Positions 55,866 through 64,000 of a stretch of 64,000 bases of DNA are shown here, piece after piece. Position numbers and translations under genes: made by a program. The notes beneath the pieces are model-generated. The model made no database searches. It saw only the letters and a program-made list of their open reading frames with translations, and was not told the origin of the DNA. Every line of letters starts with the position of its first letter. Positions within the stretch are counted from its first letter, which is position 1. The stretch lies in the NCBI RefSeq assembly GCF_024748615.1, contig NZ_CP087168.1, forward strand, positions 248,001-312,000. Direction: 5' to 3'. This DNA is from Pseudomonas sp. B21-048. Its GTDB lineage: Bacteria > Pseudomonadota > Gammaproteobacteria > Pseudomonadales > Pseudomonadaceae.

Positions 55866-56924
55866 TTATCGGAGTCTCTGCTTGAGCAACCGCTCCTCAA
55901 GCACCGCCCATTCCCGATCCAGTTCTGTGCGAAGTTCCTCCTCGCTCGGCAACACCAGTCTGTAGGTACTGGCGAACAGTTGTTCGTTGCCTTGCAGCAC
56001 TGAATAGCGCACCACCGATTCATCTTTTTGCGCGCAGAGAATGAGGCCGACGGTGGGGCTATCCTCCGGTCCGCGCTTGAGGTCGTCGTACATGCGCACG
56101 TACATGTCCATCTGGCCGACATCCTCGTGGGTCAGTACGCCGCGCTTGAGGTCGAAGATGACGAAGCACTTGAGCAGGTAGTTGTAGAACACCAGGTCGA
56201 TGTAGAAGTCTTTGCTCTCGGTACTGATGCGTTGCTGGCGAGCGATGAAGGCGAAGCCTTTGCCCAGTTCGAGCAGGAAGCCCTGGAGTTGATTGATCAA
56301 TGCTTGTTCAAATTCGCTTTCCTGGATCAAGCCCGCATTGGGCAGGCCGAGAAATTCCAGTAGCACGGGGTCGCGGATGAAATCCCGAGGGCTGGCGTTC
56401 ATTTGCTGGATATTGGTGGCGGCTTCCTGTTTGACGGCAGCCCGGTCGCGGCTCGCCAGCAGGCGTTCGTAATAGAGGGTATTGATCTGGCGCTCGAGGG
56501 CTCGACTTGACCAGTTCTGCATAGCTGACTCGTTCATGTACCAGTGGCGAGCATTGTCGTTGTCGACTCGTAGCAGTCTGCGGTAGTGGGTCCAGCTCAA
56601 TTCGTGACGCAGTGCGTCACGAATTGGGAACGCTTGATAGAACAGGCGCATGTAGCGAAGGTTGGAAGCGTCGAAACCTTTCCCAAACTGCTCCGTCAGT
56701 ACTTTCGCCAGCGTCGATAGCAACTGCTTGCCATACACCGCCCGCCGAGCGCCTTCCTGCTCGAACTCCACAATATGCCGTCCGATCTGCCAGCAGGTTT
56801 GCACCTGAACGGTATCGACCGCTCGCAGCACCTTCTGACGCGCGTCACGGATCAATTCGCCAAGATTGCCGAGCAGTGAAGTGATCTGTGAATCTTGAGT
56901 GTTACCGGGTTTGAGAAGGCTCAT
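55866..56924 (-). CDS. PDDEXK nuclease-domain protein, DUF1016/YhcG type
   Basis: 352 residues from the ATG at 56924. N-terminal DUF1016 part LIRDARQKVLRAVDTVQVQT and LSWTHYRRLLRVDNDNARHW, then a C-terminal PDDEXK core with ESKDFYIDLVFYNYLLKCFV-IFDLKRG (D and K positions) and VGLILCAQKD. Members are often encoded near restriction genes, but none adjoins here. A putative nuclease, function unproven. Confidence 0.85.
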   Translation of the reverse strand: MSLLKPGNTQDSQITSLLGNLGELIRDARQKVLRAVDTVQVQTCWQIGRHIVEFEQEGARRAVYGKQLLSTLAKVLTEQFGKGFDASNLRYMRLFYQAFPIRDALRHELSWTHYRRLLRVDNDNARHWYMNESAMQNWSSRALERQINTLYYERLLASRDRAAVKQEAATNIQQMNASPRDFIRDPVLLEFLGLPNAGLIQESEFEQALINQLQGFLLELGKGFAFIARQQRISTESKDFYIDLVFYNYLLKCFVIFDLKRGVLTHEDVGQMDMYVRMYDDLKRGPEDSPTVGLILCAQKDESVVRYSVLQGNEQLFASTYRLVLPSEEELRTELDREWAVLEERLLKQRLR

Positions 56925-57186
56925 GACATTTTCCGCGGCTGAAGGAAACAGGCACAAGAGGATGGCAAGAGAGTGATAGTCCGCGATGCCGGGCGTTGCT
57001 GGTAAATCGGAAGGAAAGATGAATTTGCTTTGCAGGACCGGGCCCACGGTGGCCCGTGCATGAGGAGCGCATCATGTAGTCCGATTCGCAGTGAGCCCAA
57101 GTGCTAATCGATCTAAAACTTGAACATTCGGTAACAAATCTAAAAAGAGTAACGATTGGGTTCTGAGCAACCCGGGAGTCGCCATC

Positions 57187-57636
57187 ATGAAGAACGTCCA
57201 TTCATTCATGCTGCCCATCGCCGCCGTCGGCGTACTGATGTTTCCAGTCGTGCTTAACGCCGCCAGTCTTGAACCGATCGACAGCACAGGCGTGCAAGTC
57301 CAGCAGCAACAGCAAAACGGGATTACTTACCTGTCCGGGGGGATCGGAGAGGATGAGGCTCGAGCTATTCAACAAGCGCAGGGCTACAACCTGCACATGA
57401 CTTTCTCCATCGGGGCGGAGGGCAAATATGTTCCGGATGTAAATCTGGTCATTCAGAAAGACCCGGGGCAACCCGTGCTGACGCTGAGTGAGGCCGGCCC
57501 GCTGGTTTACGTACAGCTGCCACCTGGCAAGTACACCGTCGTCGCGACGCGCAATGGTGAGGAGCGGCGTGATACGACGGATGTAGGAAGTGGTGCCGCT
57601 CGCAATCTTGTCTTCCACTGGAATACTGAAAACTAG
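57187..57636 (+). CDS. Exported protein with carboxypeptidase-regulatory-like fold
   Basis: 149 residues, signal peptide (MKNVHSFMLPIAAVGVLMFP, cleavage after LNAA). The mature part contains a Q5 run, SGGIGEDEARAIQQAQGYNL and PGKYTVVATRNGEERRDTTD, an immunoglobulin-like beta fold seen in carboxypeptidase-regulatory-like periplasmic proteins. Function unknown. Confidence 0.7.
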   Translation: MKNVHSFMLPIAAVGVLMFPVVLNAASLEPIDSTGVQVQQQQQNGITYLSGGIGEDEARAIQQAQGYNLHMTFSIGAEGKYVPDVNLVIQKDPGQPVLTLSEAGPLVYVQLPPGKYTVVATRNGEERRDTTDVGSGAARNLVFHWNTEN

Positions 57637-57680
57637 CCCAAGAGAGACGCTTGCACGATGCCTGATCAAATCGCGGGCAT

Positions 57681-57713
57681 AAAAAAACCCTGAATCTTGC
57701 GATTCAGGGTTTT
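57681..57713. terminator. Terminator beside the tRNA-Phe fragment
   Basis: AAACCCTGAATC / GATTCAGGGTTT stem flanked by A7 and T4. It resembles in layout the terminator at 58902 that follows tRNA-Phe but differs in sequence. Confidence 0.85.
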
Positions 57714-57718
57714 CGGTA

Positions 57719-57765
57719 TTTGGTGCCCAGAGACGGAATCGAACCGCCGACACGGGGATTTTCAA
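57719..57765 (-). repeat. Partial tRNA-Phe copy (47-bp direct repeat)
   Basis: Bases 57719-57765 are identical to 58945-58991, the 3' half of tRNA-Phe(GAA) up to the anticodon loop. The match stops where the anticodon stem continues. This is the hallmark of site-specific integration into a tRNA 3' end. The two copies bracket 1226 bp. Confidence 0.9.
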
Positions 57766-58374
57766 AACCTGTGAACCTTCTTCCGCATTCGAGAAACGGC
57801 TGGTTATCCTTGCCCTATCTCAAATTCCTTACTGTAACCCCCGGCCAGAAGCGGGCCAGATGGCTTCAAAAGCGTCCGGACGTACCGGAGGAGCACCGGA
57901 GCGTTGGAAGTGGATTGCGGTTGGTTTTCCACGCACTGCGCGTACCGCGTGATATTTATGCATTTTATTATTTAGGAACTTCAAAAGCACCTACATCAGC
58001 CAATGTAACTCTTACAGTAGAATGAGCATTGTTTGACCGGAGAAGCTGGGCAACACAGTGCATTGAAATGCCGTGATAGAGAGTCATTAGCGGAGCTCAA
58101 ACGCTGACAAAAACTTGAGACAACCGCAGTCAATTGCTGCTGGAGACCTGCGATTCAAGCTATTTGTCGGTTTTTGGTCGGACAGCGAGTATGCATTCGC
58201 CCGAGACGCTGCAGATGTGGAAAGGCTGCTGAATCGCGACGCGGCACGAAGGGATATTGACGCGGGTGGTGAAGGATTGATGCGTATTTGTCTATCGATG
58301 TTCTTATTAATAATAGTGTGGACCCTTTCCTAATGGCATAGGAAAGGGCATTACTGAACTAAGTAACTATGCGA
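57766..58374. other. Remnant between the tRNA-Phe repeats, no intact integrase
   Basis: 609 bases with frames such as 58115-58333 that I cannot assign. A palindrome CCCTTTCCTA / TAGGAAAGGG with a six-base loop lies at 58323-58348, just past the lipoprotein gene. No integrase, phage or plasmid gene is recognised. Confidence 0.45.
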
Positions 58375-58560
58375 TTACTGTTGTGGGGACAGTTTGTCAA
58401 TAGGGCCGCATCCGCCAATGATTTTCGAGATGGAAACCGATGGAGTAAAAAGATAGTCGTAAGAACAGTTTTTTTGCTGGTTGTAGACTTGGCCCGTGCA
58501 GCCAGTCAGAACAGCCGTCCCACAAATTGCTACAACAGCCAAGATCGCCTTGAACTTCAT
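58375..58560 (-). CDS. Small lipoprotein, YhfL/DUF4223 family
   Basis: 61 residues. The lipobox is TAVLTGC in MKFKAILAVVAICGTAVLTG-CTGQ, cleaved before the cysteine at about 21. The rest (VYNQQKNCSYDYLFTPSVSI, SKIIGGCGPIDKL) matches the YhfL family of small lipoproteins. Function unknown. It lies inside the tRNA-Phe-bounded segment, which suggests it was carried in. Confidence 0.8.
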   Translation of the reverse strand: MKFKAILAVVAICGTAVLTGCTGQVYNQQKNCSYDYLFTPSVSISKIIGGCGPIDKLSPQQ

Positions 58561-58944
58561 TATACTAAATCCTTAAATTTATAATCCGCACCTAATGGTG
58601 GCCAGCAATGATGGCTTAAAGTAAAGCACTGGTCTATAGGAAAAATCCTAAAGTTCATTTTATGTGGATTAAAATGTACTGGATAGATCGCGAATCTGAT
58701 GAAGTGATGGGCAACGTCGGTTACATCGAGAGGGTGTAATCACCGTTTTCCGTCTGGCAAATTTCGCCCATCATGAAGTAGTGTTGCCGCTGACCGAAAA
58801 CTGACCCAGGTCAGTTTTCAATCAGCGCCAACAGCTATCAATCACACTGCCGAAGTGACTTGGTCCAGAAATGGTCCAGCGACCATAAAATCGCAGGCAA
58901 TAAAAAACCCCAAGGACACATTGTTCCTTGGGGTTTCTCGGTAT
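58561..58944. other. Intergenic region with a 22-bp palindrome
   Basis: Contains the perfect inverted repeat AAAACTGACC / GGTCAGTTTT at 58797-58818 (CA between the arms), preceded by GCTGACCGAAAACTGACC, similar to the ends I remember for IS21-type elements. At 58861-58879 TGGTCCAG occurs twice in direct orientation. No gene recognised. Confidence 0.4.
58902..58936 (-). terminator. tRNA-Phe terminator
   Basis: AACCCCAAGGA / TCCTTGGGGTT stem downstream of the tRNA 3' end on the minus strand. Confidence 0.85.
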
Positions 58945-58946
58945 TT

Positions 58947-59022
58947 TGGTGCCCAGAGACGGAATCGAACCGCCGACACGGGGATTTTCAATCCCCTGCT
59001 CTACCGACTGAGCTATCTGGGC
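58947..59022 (-). tRNA. tRNA-Phe (anticodon GAA), CCA encoded
   Basis: 76 nt. Acceptor GCCCAGA / TCTGGGC, D-arm AGCTCAGTCGGTAGAGCA, anticodon loop TTGAAAA with GAA, T-arm GGTTCGATTCC. Complete and canonical. Its 3' part is repeated at 57719. Confidence 0.97.
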
Positions 59023-59125
59023 AACGGGGCGCATTAAACTGGTTTTTCAGGGGGTCGTCAAGCAAGTTTTCAAAAAAATTTTAATTTATTCCGTCGCTTA
59101 CGATCCGGACCCCGATTTTGCAGGG

Positions 59126-59398
59126 TTACTCCGATGGCGGAACGTAGCCTTCGGCCTTGGCGTATTCCTCGCCGGAAAAGAACTTGTCCATCTCGCCTTG
59201 AAGATATTTGCGATCCTCGGCGTTCATCATGTTCAGGCGTTTTTCGTTGATCAGCAGGGTCTGGTGTTTCTGCCAGTCGGCCCAGGCCTTTTGCGATACG
59301 TGGTCAAAAATGTCCTGACCTTTTGCGCCCGGAAACGGAGCGCGCTCCAGGGCGGGCAATTCTTCTTTGTACTTGCGGCACATGATGGTGCGGGTCAT
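59126..59398 (-). CDS. yggX: YggX, Fe(II)-trafficking / oxidative damage protection protein
   Basis: 90 residues. The conserved cysteine C7 ([20 protein letters not shown]) and [20 protein letters not shown] match the family, which limits oxidative damage to Fe-S clusters. It follows mutY, overlapping it by 4 bases. Confidence 0.95.
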   Translation of the reverse strand: MTRTIMCRKYKEELPALERAPFPGAKGQDIFDHVSQKAWADWQKHQTLLINEKRLNMMNAEDRKYLQGEMDKFFSGEEYAKAEGYVPPSE

Positions 59399-60462
59399 GA
59401 CGACTCTCCTGCGTTCAATACGGCGGCCGCGCGTTCGAGCAAGGTTTTGACCGGGGCGGCAAGGCCCAGGCGCGGCGGGGTGGCGAGGTTATACCAGAGC
59501 CAGTCGGCCTCGGCCACGTGATGGCCGGCCTCCTGGACCTGAACCAGCCAAGGTTCGATGGATAACTGAAAGTGGCTGAAGGTGTGCACCAGGCTTGGTA
59601 GTGCCTGTTGGTTGCCCAATTCCAGTGAATGCTGCGAAGCCAGATGTTGCAGGTCGTCGAGGTCGTCGAGTTCCGGCAGGCTCCAGAGACCGCCCCACAG
59701 GCCCGTGGAAGGGCGACGGTAAAGCAGAATCGCCCCTTCGCCATTGGCGAGCATCGGCATCAGCGTGCGCTTCTGTGGCACGGCTTTGCGCGGCTTGGGG
59801 ATTGGGTAGCGGGTTTCCAGGCCAAGCCTGTGCGCCTCGCAGCCCTTTTCCAGCGGACAAAGCAGGCAGCTCGGTTTGCTGCGGGTGCAGAGCGTGGCGC
59901 CCAGGTCCATCATCGCCTGGGTGTAGGCGTTGACACGGGTCTGCGGCGTAAAGCGCTCAGCGTTGGCCCACAGCTGTTTGGCAACCTTGGGCTCGCCCGG
60001 ATAACCCTCTTGCGCGGTAAAGCGCGCAAGCACCCGTTTGACGTTGCCGTCGAGGATCGGCGCACGCAGGCCCATGCTGATGCTGGCGATTGCGCCAGCA
60101 GTGGAAAGTCCGATACCCGGCAGGTCAGTGAGCTTTTCCACATCACGGGGAAACTCGCCGCCATATTCGGCGACGACAATTTTCGCGGTCTTTTGCAGAT
60201 TACGCGCACGGGTGTAGTAACCGAGGCCGGTCCACAGGTGCAGCACTTCGTCTTCCGGCGCGGCGGCCAGGGCTTCGACCGTTGGCAGCGAAGCCATGAA
60301 ACGGTCGAAGTAATTCAGCACGGTGCTGACCTGGGTCTGCTGCAACATGATTTCCGAGACCCACACCCGGTAAGGGGTGATGCCCTGTTGCCAAGGCAAA
60401 TCGTGGCGGCCGTGGCGGTCGTACCAATCCAGCACCGCCGTTGAAAATTGCTCGGTTCTCAT
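59395..60462 (-). CDS. mutY: MutY, adenine DNA glycosylase
   Basis: 355 residues. The HhH-GPD core [20 protein letters not shown] and the [4Fe-4S] motif [17 protein letters not shown] (Cx6Cx2Cx5C) are present, and the C-terminal Nudix-like domain contacts 8-oxoG. It removes adenine opposite 8-oxoguanine. It overlaps asmA by 4 bases and yggX by 4 bases: one operon asmA-mutY-yggX. Confidence 0.96.
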   Translation of the reverse strand: MRTEQFSTAVLDWYDRHGRHDLPWQQGITPYRVWVSEIMLQQTQVSTVLNYFDRFMASLPTVEALAAAPEDEVLHLWTGLGYYTRARNLQKTAKIVVAEYGGEFPRDVEKLTDLPGIGLSTAGAIASISMGLRAPILDGNVKRVLARFTAQEGYPGEPKVAKQLWANAERFTPQTRVNAYTQAMMDLGATLCTRSKPSCLLCPLEKGCEAHRLGLETRYPIPKPRKAVPQKRTLMPMLANGEGAILLYRRPSTGLWGGLWSLPELDDLDDLQHLASQHSLELGNQQALPSLVHTFSHFQLSIEPWLVQVQEAGHHVAEADWLWYNLATPPRLGLAAPVKTLLERAAAVLNAGESS

Positions 60463-62693
60463 CGTTTGAACAGCCCCTTGAGCGCGTTTTTCAGTTCCGG
60501 GCTGACTTTATCGCCAAGCTTCTCGTCGATTTTTTCGCTGATCCGCTCGCCGGCCAGTTTGCTCGCGACTTGTCCCATGCGTTCGTTGTCGATGCGGCAA
60601 GCCTTGGCGCCCAGTTCCAGCGGGCCGCGGCAGCGCAGTGGCCACTCGATGCCGACGAAGCGCTCGCTGACCTGGCAGGCCGGGTCCGGCATGTCGCTCT
60701 TGTCGCCTTCGACGATCACGCCGACGCGGTAATCCATGCCCAGCACCCGCAGGTCGATGTCGCCGTTACCGTTGACGGTCATGCCCGGAATGCGCACTTT
60801 CAGGTCGGGGTTGCTGGCCACGCCGTTGCGCAAGGTCAGGTTGCCCTTGAGCTCTTCGAAGGGTGTGTCCTTGCCCCGTGGCTCGCCGGTGAGGGTTTTG
60901 CGGTTCAGGGTGGCAATGCCTTTGCACAGTTGCTGCTCCAGGTTGGCATTGAGCAGCACGCCGTTGTTGATGACGAAACTGGCGTTGCCGTTGAGGTTAT
61001 CGATCAGCACGTTCTGGCTATTGCCGCTGCTGGTCAGCGCGCTGTTGAGCGTAACCAGGCCTTGGACTGGTGGGGTTTTCCCTTGGCTTTCGAGGATTTT
61101 TTCCACGGGCACTTTGCTGATGCGCGTCTGCATGTTCAGCGCCGGCACTTGCTGGCGCACGTCCAGGGTACCTTTGGCTTCGAAGTTGCCGTCGTACAGG
61201 TCGCCGCGCAGGTTTTCCAGCGTCAGAAGGCCACCTTGGCCGGTAGCCTTGAGTGCAGCATTCTGAATCGGCAGTTTGTCGAGGGTCAGTTGGCCAAAGG
61301 TCAGGTCGGCGTTCACGTCGAGTTTGCTCAGACGCTCCACCGGCAACAGGCGCTCGGTGCTCCATGAGCCTTTGGTCGGTGAAGGTGGCAGTGGTGAACT
61401 GCCCGCGCCAGCCATGGCCTCGGTCTCGGTGCTGGCCACTTCGGCCTGACGCACCTGCTTCGCGCTGTCGGCTTCGGCGGATTTTGGCGGCAAGTAGCGA
61501 TCAACGTTGAAGGTGTCAGCCTTGAGGTTCAGTCGCAGCGATTGCCTGGCGAAGTCTTCGACAGCGATGCGGCCGCTGAACGTGCTGTCGTCGAGTTTCA
61601 GGTTGAGGTTGTCGAGGGACAAGCTGGTCGGCGTGCCGGCAACCTGGCTCACCAGTTCGACTTTGCTCAGGCTACCTTCGGCCATCGCCGGGAGTTTTTG
61701 GCCGATGCTGTCGACGAATTTCGCCAGGTCGAATTGAGCAATCGACAGGCCACCGCTGATCTTCGGGGTCTTGTCGAGGTCGTTGGCCTTCAGTTCACCC
61801 AAGGCGCGCAGCTGGTTGGCGGAGATCTTGATGCCGGTCCATTCGGCGACGTTGGCGGCCTTGTCCAGCAGCAGCTGGCCTTGAGCGGCGAAGGTCATGG
61901 TCTTGCCTTGCAGCGGATCGCCAGCGACTTCACCGGAGAGTTTCATGTCTTCGAATTTGTAGCGCTGCAGCGCACGCTCGAAACGCAACTCGCCAGCCAG
62001 CTCAGTCCGCACCCGCAGAACCGGTTGGTTGGTGCCGAGAAACGCGGTGAGTTTGACCGGGATGTTGGTCGAGTCGTGCACGGGCCCCGTGCTCAGCTGG
62101 ATGCTTTCGGCGCTGAACTGCTTGCCGGTTTTCTCGTCGCTGTACTCAACGCGGGCGTTGTTGACGGTCAGGCTGTCGATGTCCAGGCGGATCGGCTGGG
62201 CCGGTTTTTCTGCCTGAGCAGTCGTCGTTGGTGCAGGTTCGCCGGTGGCGGCGGGCGGCGTGGCCGAGGTACTCGGGGTGGCAGGCGCCGGGACCTTGCC
62301 GATGTCTTCCCAGTTGCCGTGGCCGTCCTTGTCGCGGTTCAGGCGCAGGTTCAGGCCTTCGACGCGCACATCGCTCATCTGCACTTCGCGGCGCAGCAGC
62401 GGAATCACGCGGACCGACAGGCCGAGCATCTGCAAGTCTGCGAACGGCTCGGTAGGCTTGGCCAGGGTTGCAACACTGGCTTCGTGCAATTCCAGGCCCA
62501 GCCAGGGAAACAGGCTCCAGCCGATATCACCATTGAGCGTCAGCTCGATGTGGGCCTTGTCGCGGGCAATCTGGCGAATCTCGTCTTTATAGTCGTTGGG
62601 ATCGAAGAGGTGGGTCAGGGCAAAGCCCAGCGCCACAATGATCAGCAACAGCCCGAGAAGTACCAGACCCAGGATTTTGCCGAACGCTTTCAT
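60459..62693 (-). CDS. asmA: AsmA-family outer-membrane biogenesis protein
   Basis: 744 residues. N-terminal membrane anchor (KILGLVLLGLLLIIVALGFA), then a long periplasmic beta-rich region with AsmA repeats. A Pro/Ala/Thr-rich linker (APATPSTSATPPAATGEPAP) is at about 145-165. AsmA-like proteins bridge phospholipid transport to the outer membrane. First gene of the asmA-mutY-yggX operon. Confidence 0.92.
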   Translation of the reverse strand: MKAFGKILGLVLLGLLLIIVALGFALTHLFDPNDYKDEIRQIARDKAHIELTLNGDIGWSLFPWLGLELHEASVATLAKPTEPFADLQMLGLSVRVIPLLRREVQMSDVRVEGLNLRLNRDKDGHGNWEDIGKVPAPATPSTSATPPAATGEPAPTTTAQAEKPAQPIRLDIDSLTVNNARVEYSDEKTGKQFSAESIQLSTGPVHDSTNIPVKLTAFLGTNQPVLRVRTELAGELRFERALQRYKFEDMKLSGEVAGDPLQGKTMTFAAQGQLLLDKAANVAEWTGIKISANQLRALGELKANDLDKTPKISGGLSIAQFDLAKFVDSIGQKLPAMAEGSLSKVELVSQVAGTPTSLSLDNLNLKLDDSTFSGRIAVEDFARQSLRLNLKADTFNVDRYLPPKSAEADSAKQVRQAEVASTETEAMAGAGSSPLPPSPTKGSWSTERLLPVERLSKLDVNADLTFGQLTLDKLPIQNAALKATGQGGLLTLENLRGDLYDGNFEAKGTLDVRQQVPALNMQTRISKVPVEKILESQGKTPPVQGLVTLNSALTSSGNSQNVLIDNLNGNASFVINNGVLLNANLEQQLCKGIATLNRKTLTGEPRGKDTPFEELKGNLTLRNGVASNPDLKVRIPGMTVNGNGDIDLRVLGMDYRVGVIVEGDKSDMPDPACQVSERFVGIEWPLRCRGPLELGAKACRIDNERMGQVASKLAGERISEKIDEKLGDKVSPELKNALKGLFKR

Positions 62694-62766
62694 AGGCGAG
62701 TCCTTGTAATTAGTCTCGAAATTTAGCGGGGAGTATAGCGCTGCGAAGTGGACGACCGGTCAGCGA

Positions 62767-63171
62767 TCATAGGGTAAGTACATCCAGCGGCACCTTCAGC
62801 TTAGCCGCAAGTGCTTGAGCTTCGAGGTGCCCGGCAGGCGCCAACAGCCGCAATGTCGCACCTGATTGCGACGCCATTTTCCGCGCTTCGTTCACCAGAC
62901 GCTCGGCAACGCCACGGCGACGGGTAATTTTTCGTACGCATAAATGAGACAAGTGCCAGACGTCCTGGTGTCGTTGCAGACGTGCCGCGCCCAACAGCCG
63001 ATCGTTGAAGCGTCCGGCGATCAGCGAACCGTCCCGCAGGCAGTCTTCAATCAGCTGCGTCTCCCCAGTGAATGGCGCAAACAGCCAGTCCGGAGCATCG
63101 CGGTAGATCTTCTGCAGATCTTGTTGATCCTGATAAGTGGCTGGGTTCAGCAGTTCGACAATGATCGGCAT
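62767..63171 (-). CDS. GNAT-family protein, PanZ-like
   Basis: 134 residues from the ATG at 63171. The GNAT acetyl-CoA motif VRKITRRRGVAERLVNEARK is present and the overall length and ending (LKVPLDVLTL) fit the PanZ/acetyl-CoA sensor family, which promotes PanD maturation in enterobacteria. No panD is nearby. Function inferred from family. Confidence 0.8.
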   Translation of the reverse strand: MPIIVELLNPATYQDQQDLQKIYRDAPDWLFAPFTGETQLIEDCLRDGSLIAGRFNDRLLGAARLQRHQDVWHLSHLCVRKITRRRGVAERLVNEARKMASQSGATLRLLAPAGHLEAQALAAKLKVPLDVLTL

Positions 63172-63201
63172 GGCGCTTCCTTTGAAAAGTAATCCGGCCC
63201 C

Positions 63202-63228
63202 GTAGGAGCTGCCGAAGGCTGCTCCTAC
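63202..63228. repeat. REP-like hairpin
   Basis: GTAGGAGC / GCTCCTAC arms with an 11-base spacer (TGCCGAAGGCT); a common pseudomonad repeat module. Confidence 0.7.
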
Positions 63229-63463
63229 GCGTGAAACACATTCTTGCGGGTTGTACGAGAACAGATGACATACAAAAGGTGATATCACTTTGGTTTTTCT
63301 GTCGCGTTCAAATGGTAACCTTTGCCCGTTCGTCCGTCCTTCAATGACTTGATGTCACATCAAAAATGAAGCTTCAGCTCCGAAAAAACAGTCGTGTCTG
63401 CGTGCATAAAGGCTGGGGGTGAAGAGCGGCTGGCGAACCATACTAATAATTGGGGGAAACACC

Positions 63464-64000
63464 ATGACTACGAGCATCACGGCGGACGGCTTTGCCGACC
63501 AGCCCGCGTTCCTGTCCAAGGAGCGCATCATTGCCAAGCCCGGTTTTAACCGTTGGCTGGTACCACCGGCCGCTCTGGCCATCCACCTGTGCATCGGCAT
63601 GGCCTACGGCTTTTCGGTGTTCTGGTTGCCGTTGTCCAAAGCCCTGGGCGTCACCAAGGCCGTGACTTGCGAGCCGGACATGAGCTTCATCGCTCAGGTC
63701 TTTTCGTCTCAATGCGACTGGCCGATCTCGATGCTCGGCTGGATCTACACCCTGTTCTTCATCTTCCTCGGCTGCTCGGCAGCGATCTGGGGCGGCTGGC
63801 TGGAACACGCAGGTCCGCGCAAGGCCGGTGTGGTGTCGGCACTGTGCTGGTGTGGCGGTCTGCTGATTTCGGCGTTGGGGGTTTATACCCACCAGATCTG
63901 GCTGATGTGGATCGGCTCCGGGGTCATTGGTGGTATCGGCTTGGGGTTGGGTTACATCTCGCCGGTCTCGACCCTGATCAAGTGGTTCCCGGACAAGCGC
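63464..64000 (+). CDS. OFA-type MFS transporter, N-terminal part (cut by window edge)
   Basis: The frame runs from ATG 63464 (GGGGGAAACACC upstream) past the right end: 179 codons seen. Membrane segments include VPPAALAIHLCIGMAYGFSV and MLGWIYTLFFIFLGCSAAIW. IGSGVIGGIGLGLGYISPVS-TLIKWFPDKR matches the oxalate/formate antiporter-like family, often annotated OFA family. Substrate unknown. Confidence 0.85.
   Translation, partial: MTTSITADGFADQPAFLSKERIIAKPGFNRWLVPPAALAIHLCIGMAYGFSVFWLPLSKALGVTKAVTCEPDMSFIAQVFSSQCDWPISMLGWIYTLFFIFLGCSAAIWGGWLEHAGPRKAGVVSALCWCGGLLISALGVYTHQIWLMWIGSGVIGGIGLGLGYISPVSTLIKWFPDKR

Noticed and set aside
58115..58333. Plus-strand frame within the tRNA-Phe interval considered as an integrase fragment
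   Set aside because: No tyrosine-recombinase R-H-R-Y residues; not supported.

Overview
The window reads as chromosomal DNA of a Pseudomonas, most likely of the P. fluorescens group. Evidence is the gene order (rimB-rimK, hslR-hslO-pckA, fdhD with an FdhF-like oxidoreductase, lysM, yrfG-nudE-cysQ, dctD-dctB, rmlC, aguBA, a HisPJQM-type ABC transporter, yggX-mutY-asmA), high-GC codon use, and several copies of REP elements of the GTTCCCACGC/GTGGGAACG and CCCGCTCCCACAG types. From memory, most of this order matches the P. aeruginosa PAO1 PA519x-PA514x region. That comparison was not computed here.

Layout. 1-4.9 kb: core genes (rimK is cut by the window edge; rimB, hslR, hslO, pckA). 4.9-10.1 kb: accessory block with a HipBA toxin-antitoxin operon and duplicated operators, a broken HigA-like antitoxin, an orphan antitoxin, and a putative alpha/beta hydrolase between two paralogous small genes. 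10.3-29 kb: mostly core genes (RecQ-family helicase, acyl-CoA dehydrogenase and thioesterase, glycine-zipper protein, FdhD/oxidoreductase, LysM protein, nucleotide hydrolases, DctBD two-component system, rmlC), interrupted by a Fic protein. 29-35.4 kb: a DUF3916 gene, a 970-residue kinase/aminotransferase fusion, and the agmatine-to-putrescine genes aguB and aguA.

35.4-49.8 kb is a mosaic of acquired and decaying DNA. It holds fused gene fragments, a 2OG-Fe(II) hydroxylase-GNAT-AzlCD operon, a solitary AAA ATPase, tautomerase and SDR genes, a GntR/hydroxypyruvate-isomerase-like pair, and a LysR/MFS pair. A TM2-domain gene is split by a 942-bp IS5-family element. The stretch ends at tRNA-Thr, and a degenerate copy of the tRNA-Thr 3' end with its terminator lies 4.85 kb away, as expected for an old tRNA-targeted island. 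49.8-64 kb returns to core genes: methyltransferase, amino-acid ABC transporter, PDDEXK nuclease, tRNA-Phe, yggX-mutY-asmA, PanZ-like GNAT and an MFS gene cut by the right edge. A 1.2-kb remnant lies between a full tRNA-Phe gene and an exact 47-bp repeat of its 3' part.

The most promising items are the hydroxylase-acetyltransferase-exporter operon (36.07-38.29 kb), the hipBA operator pair, the TM2 gene whose frame is exactly restored by removing the IS, and the two tRNA-anchored remnants. Nothing in the window is a clear-cut new defence system. Family calls rest on motifs and memory, with no database search.
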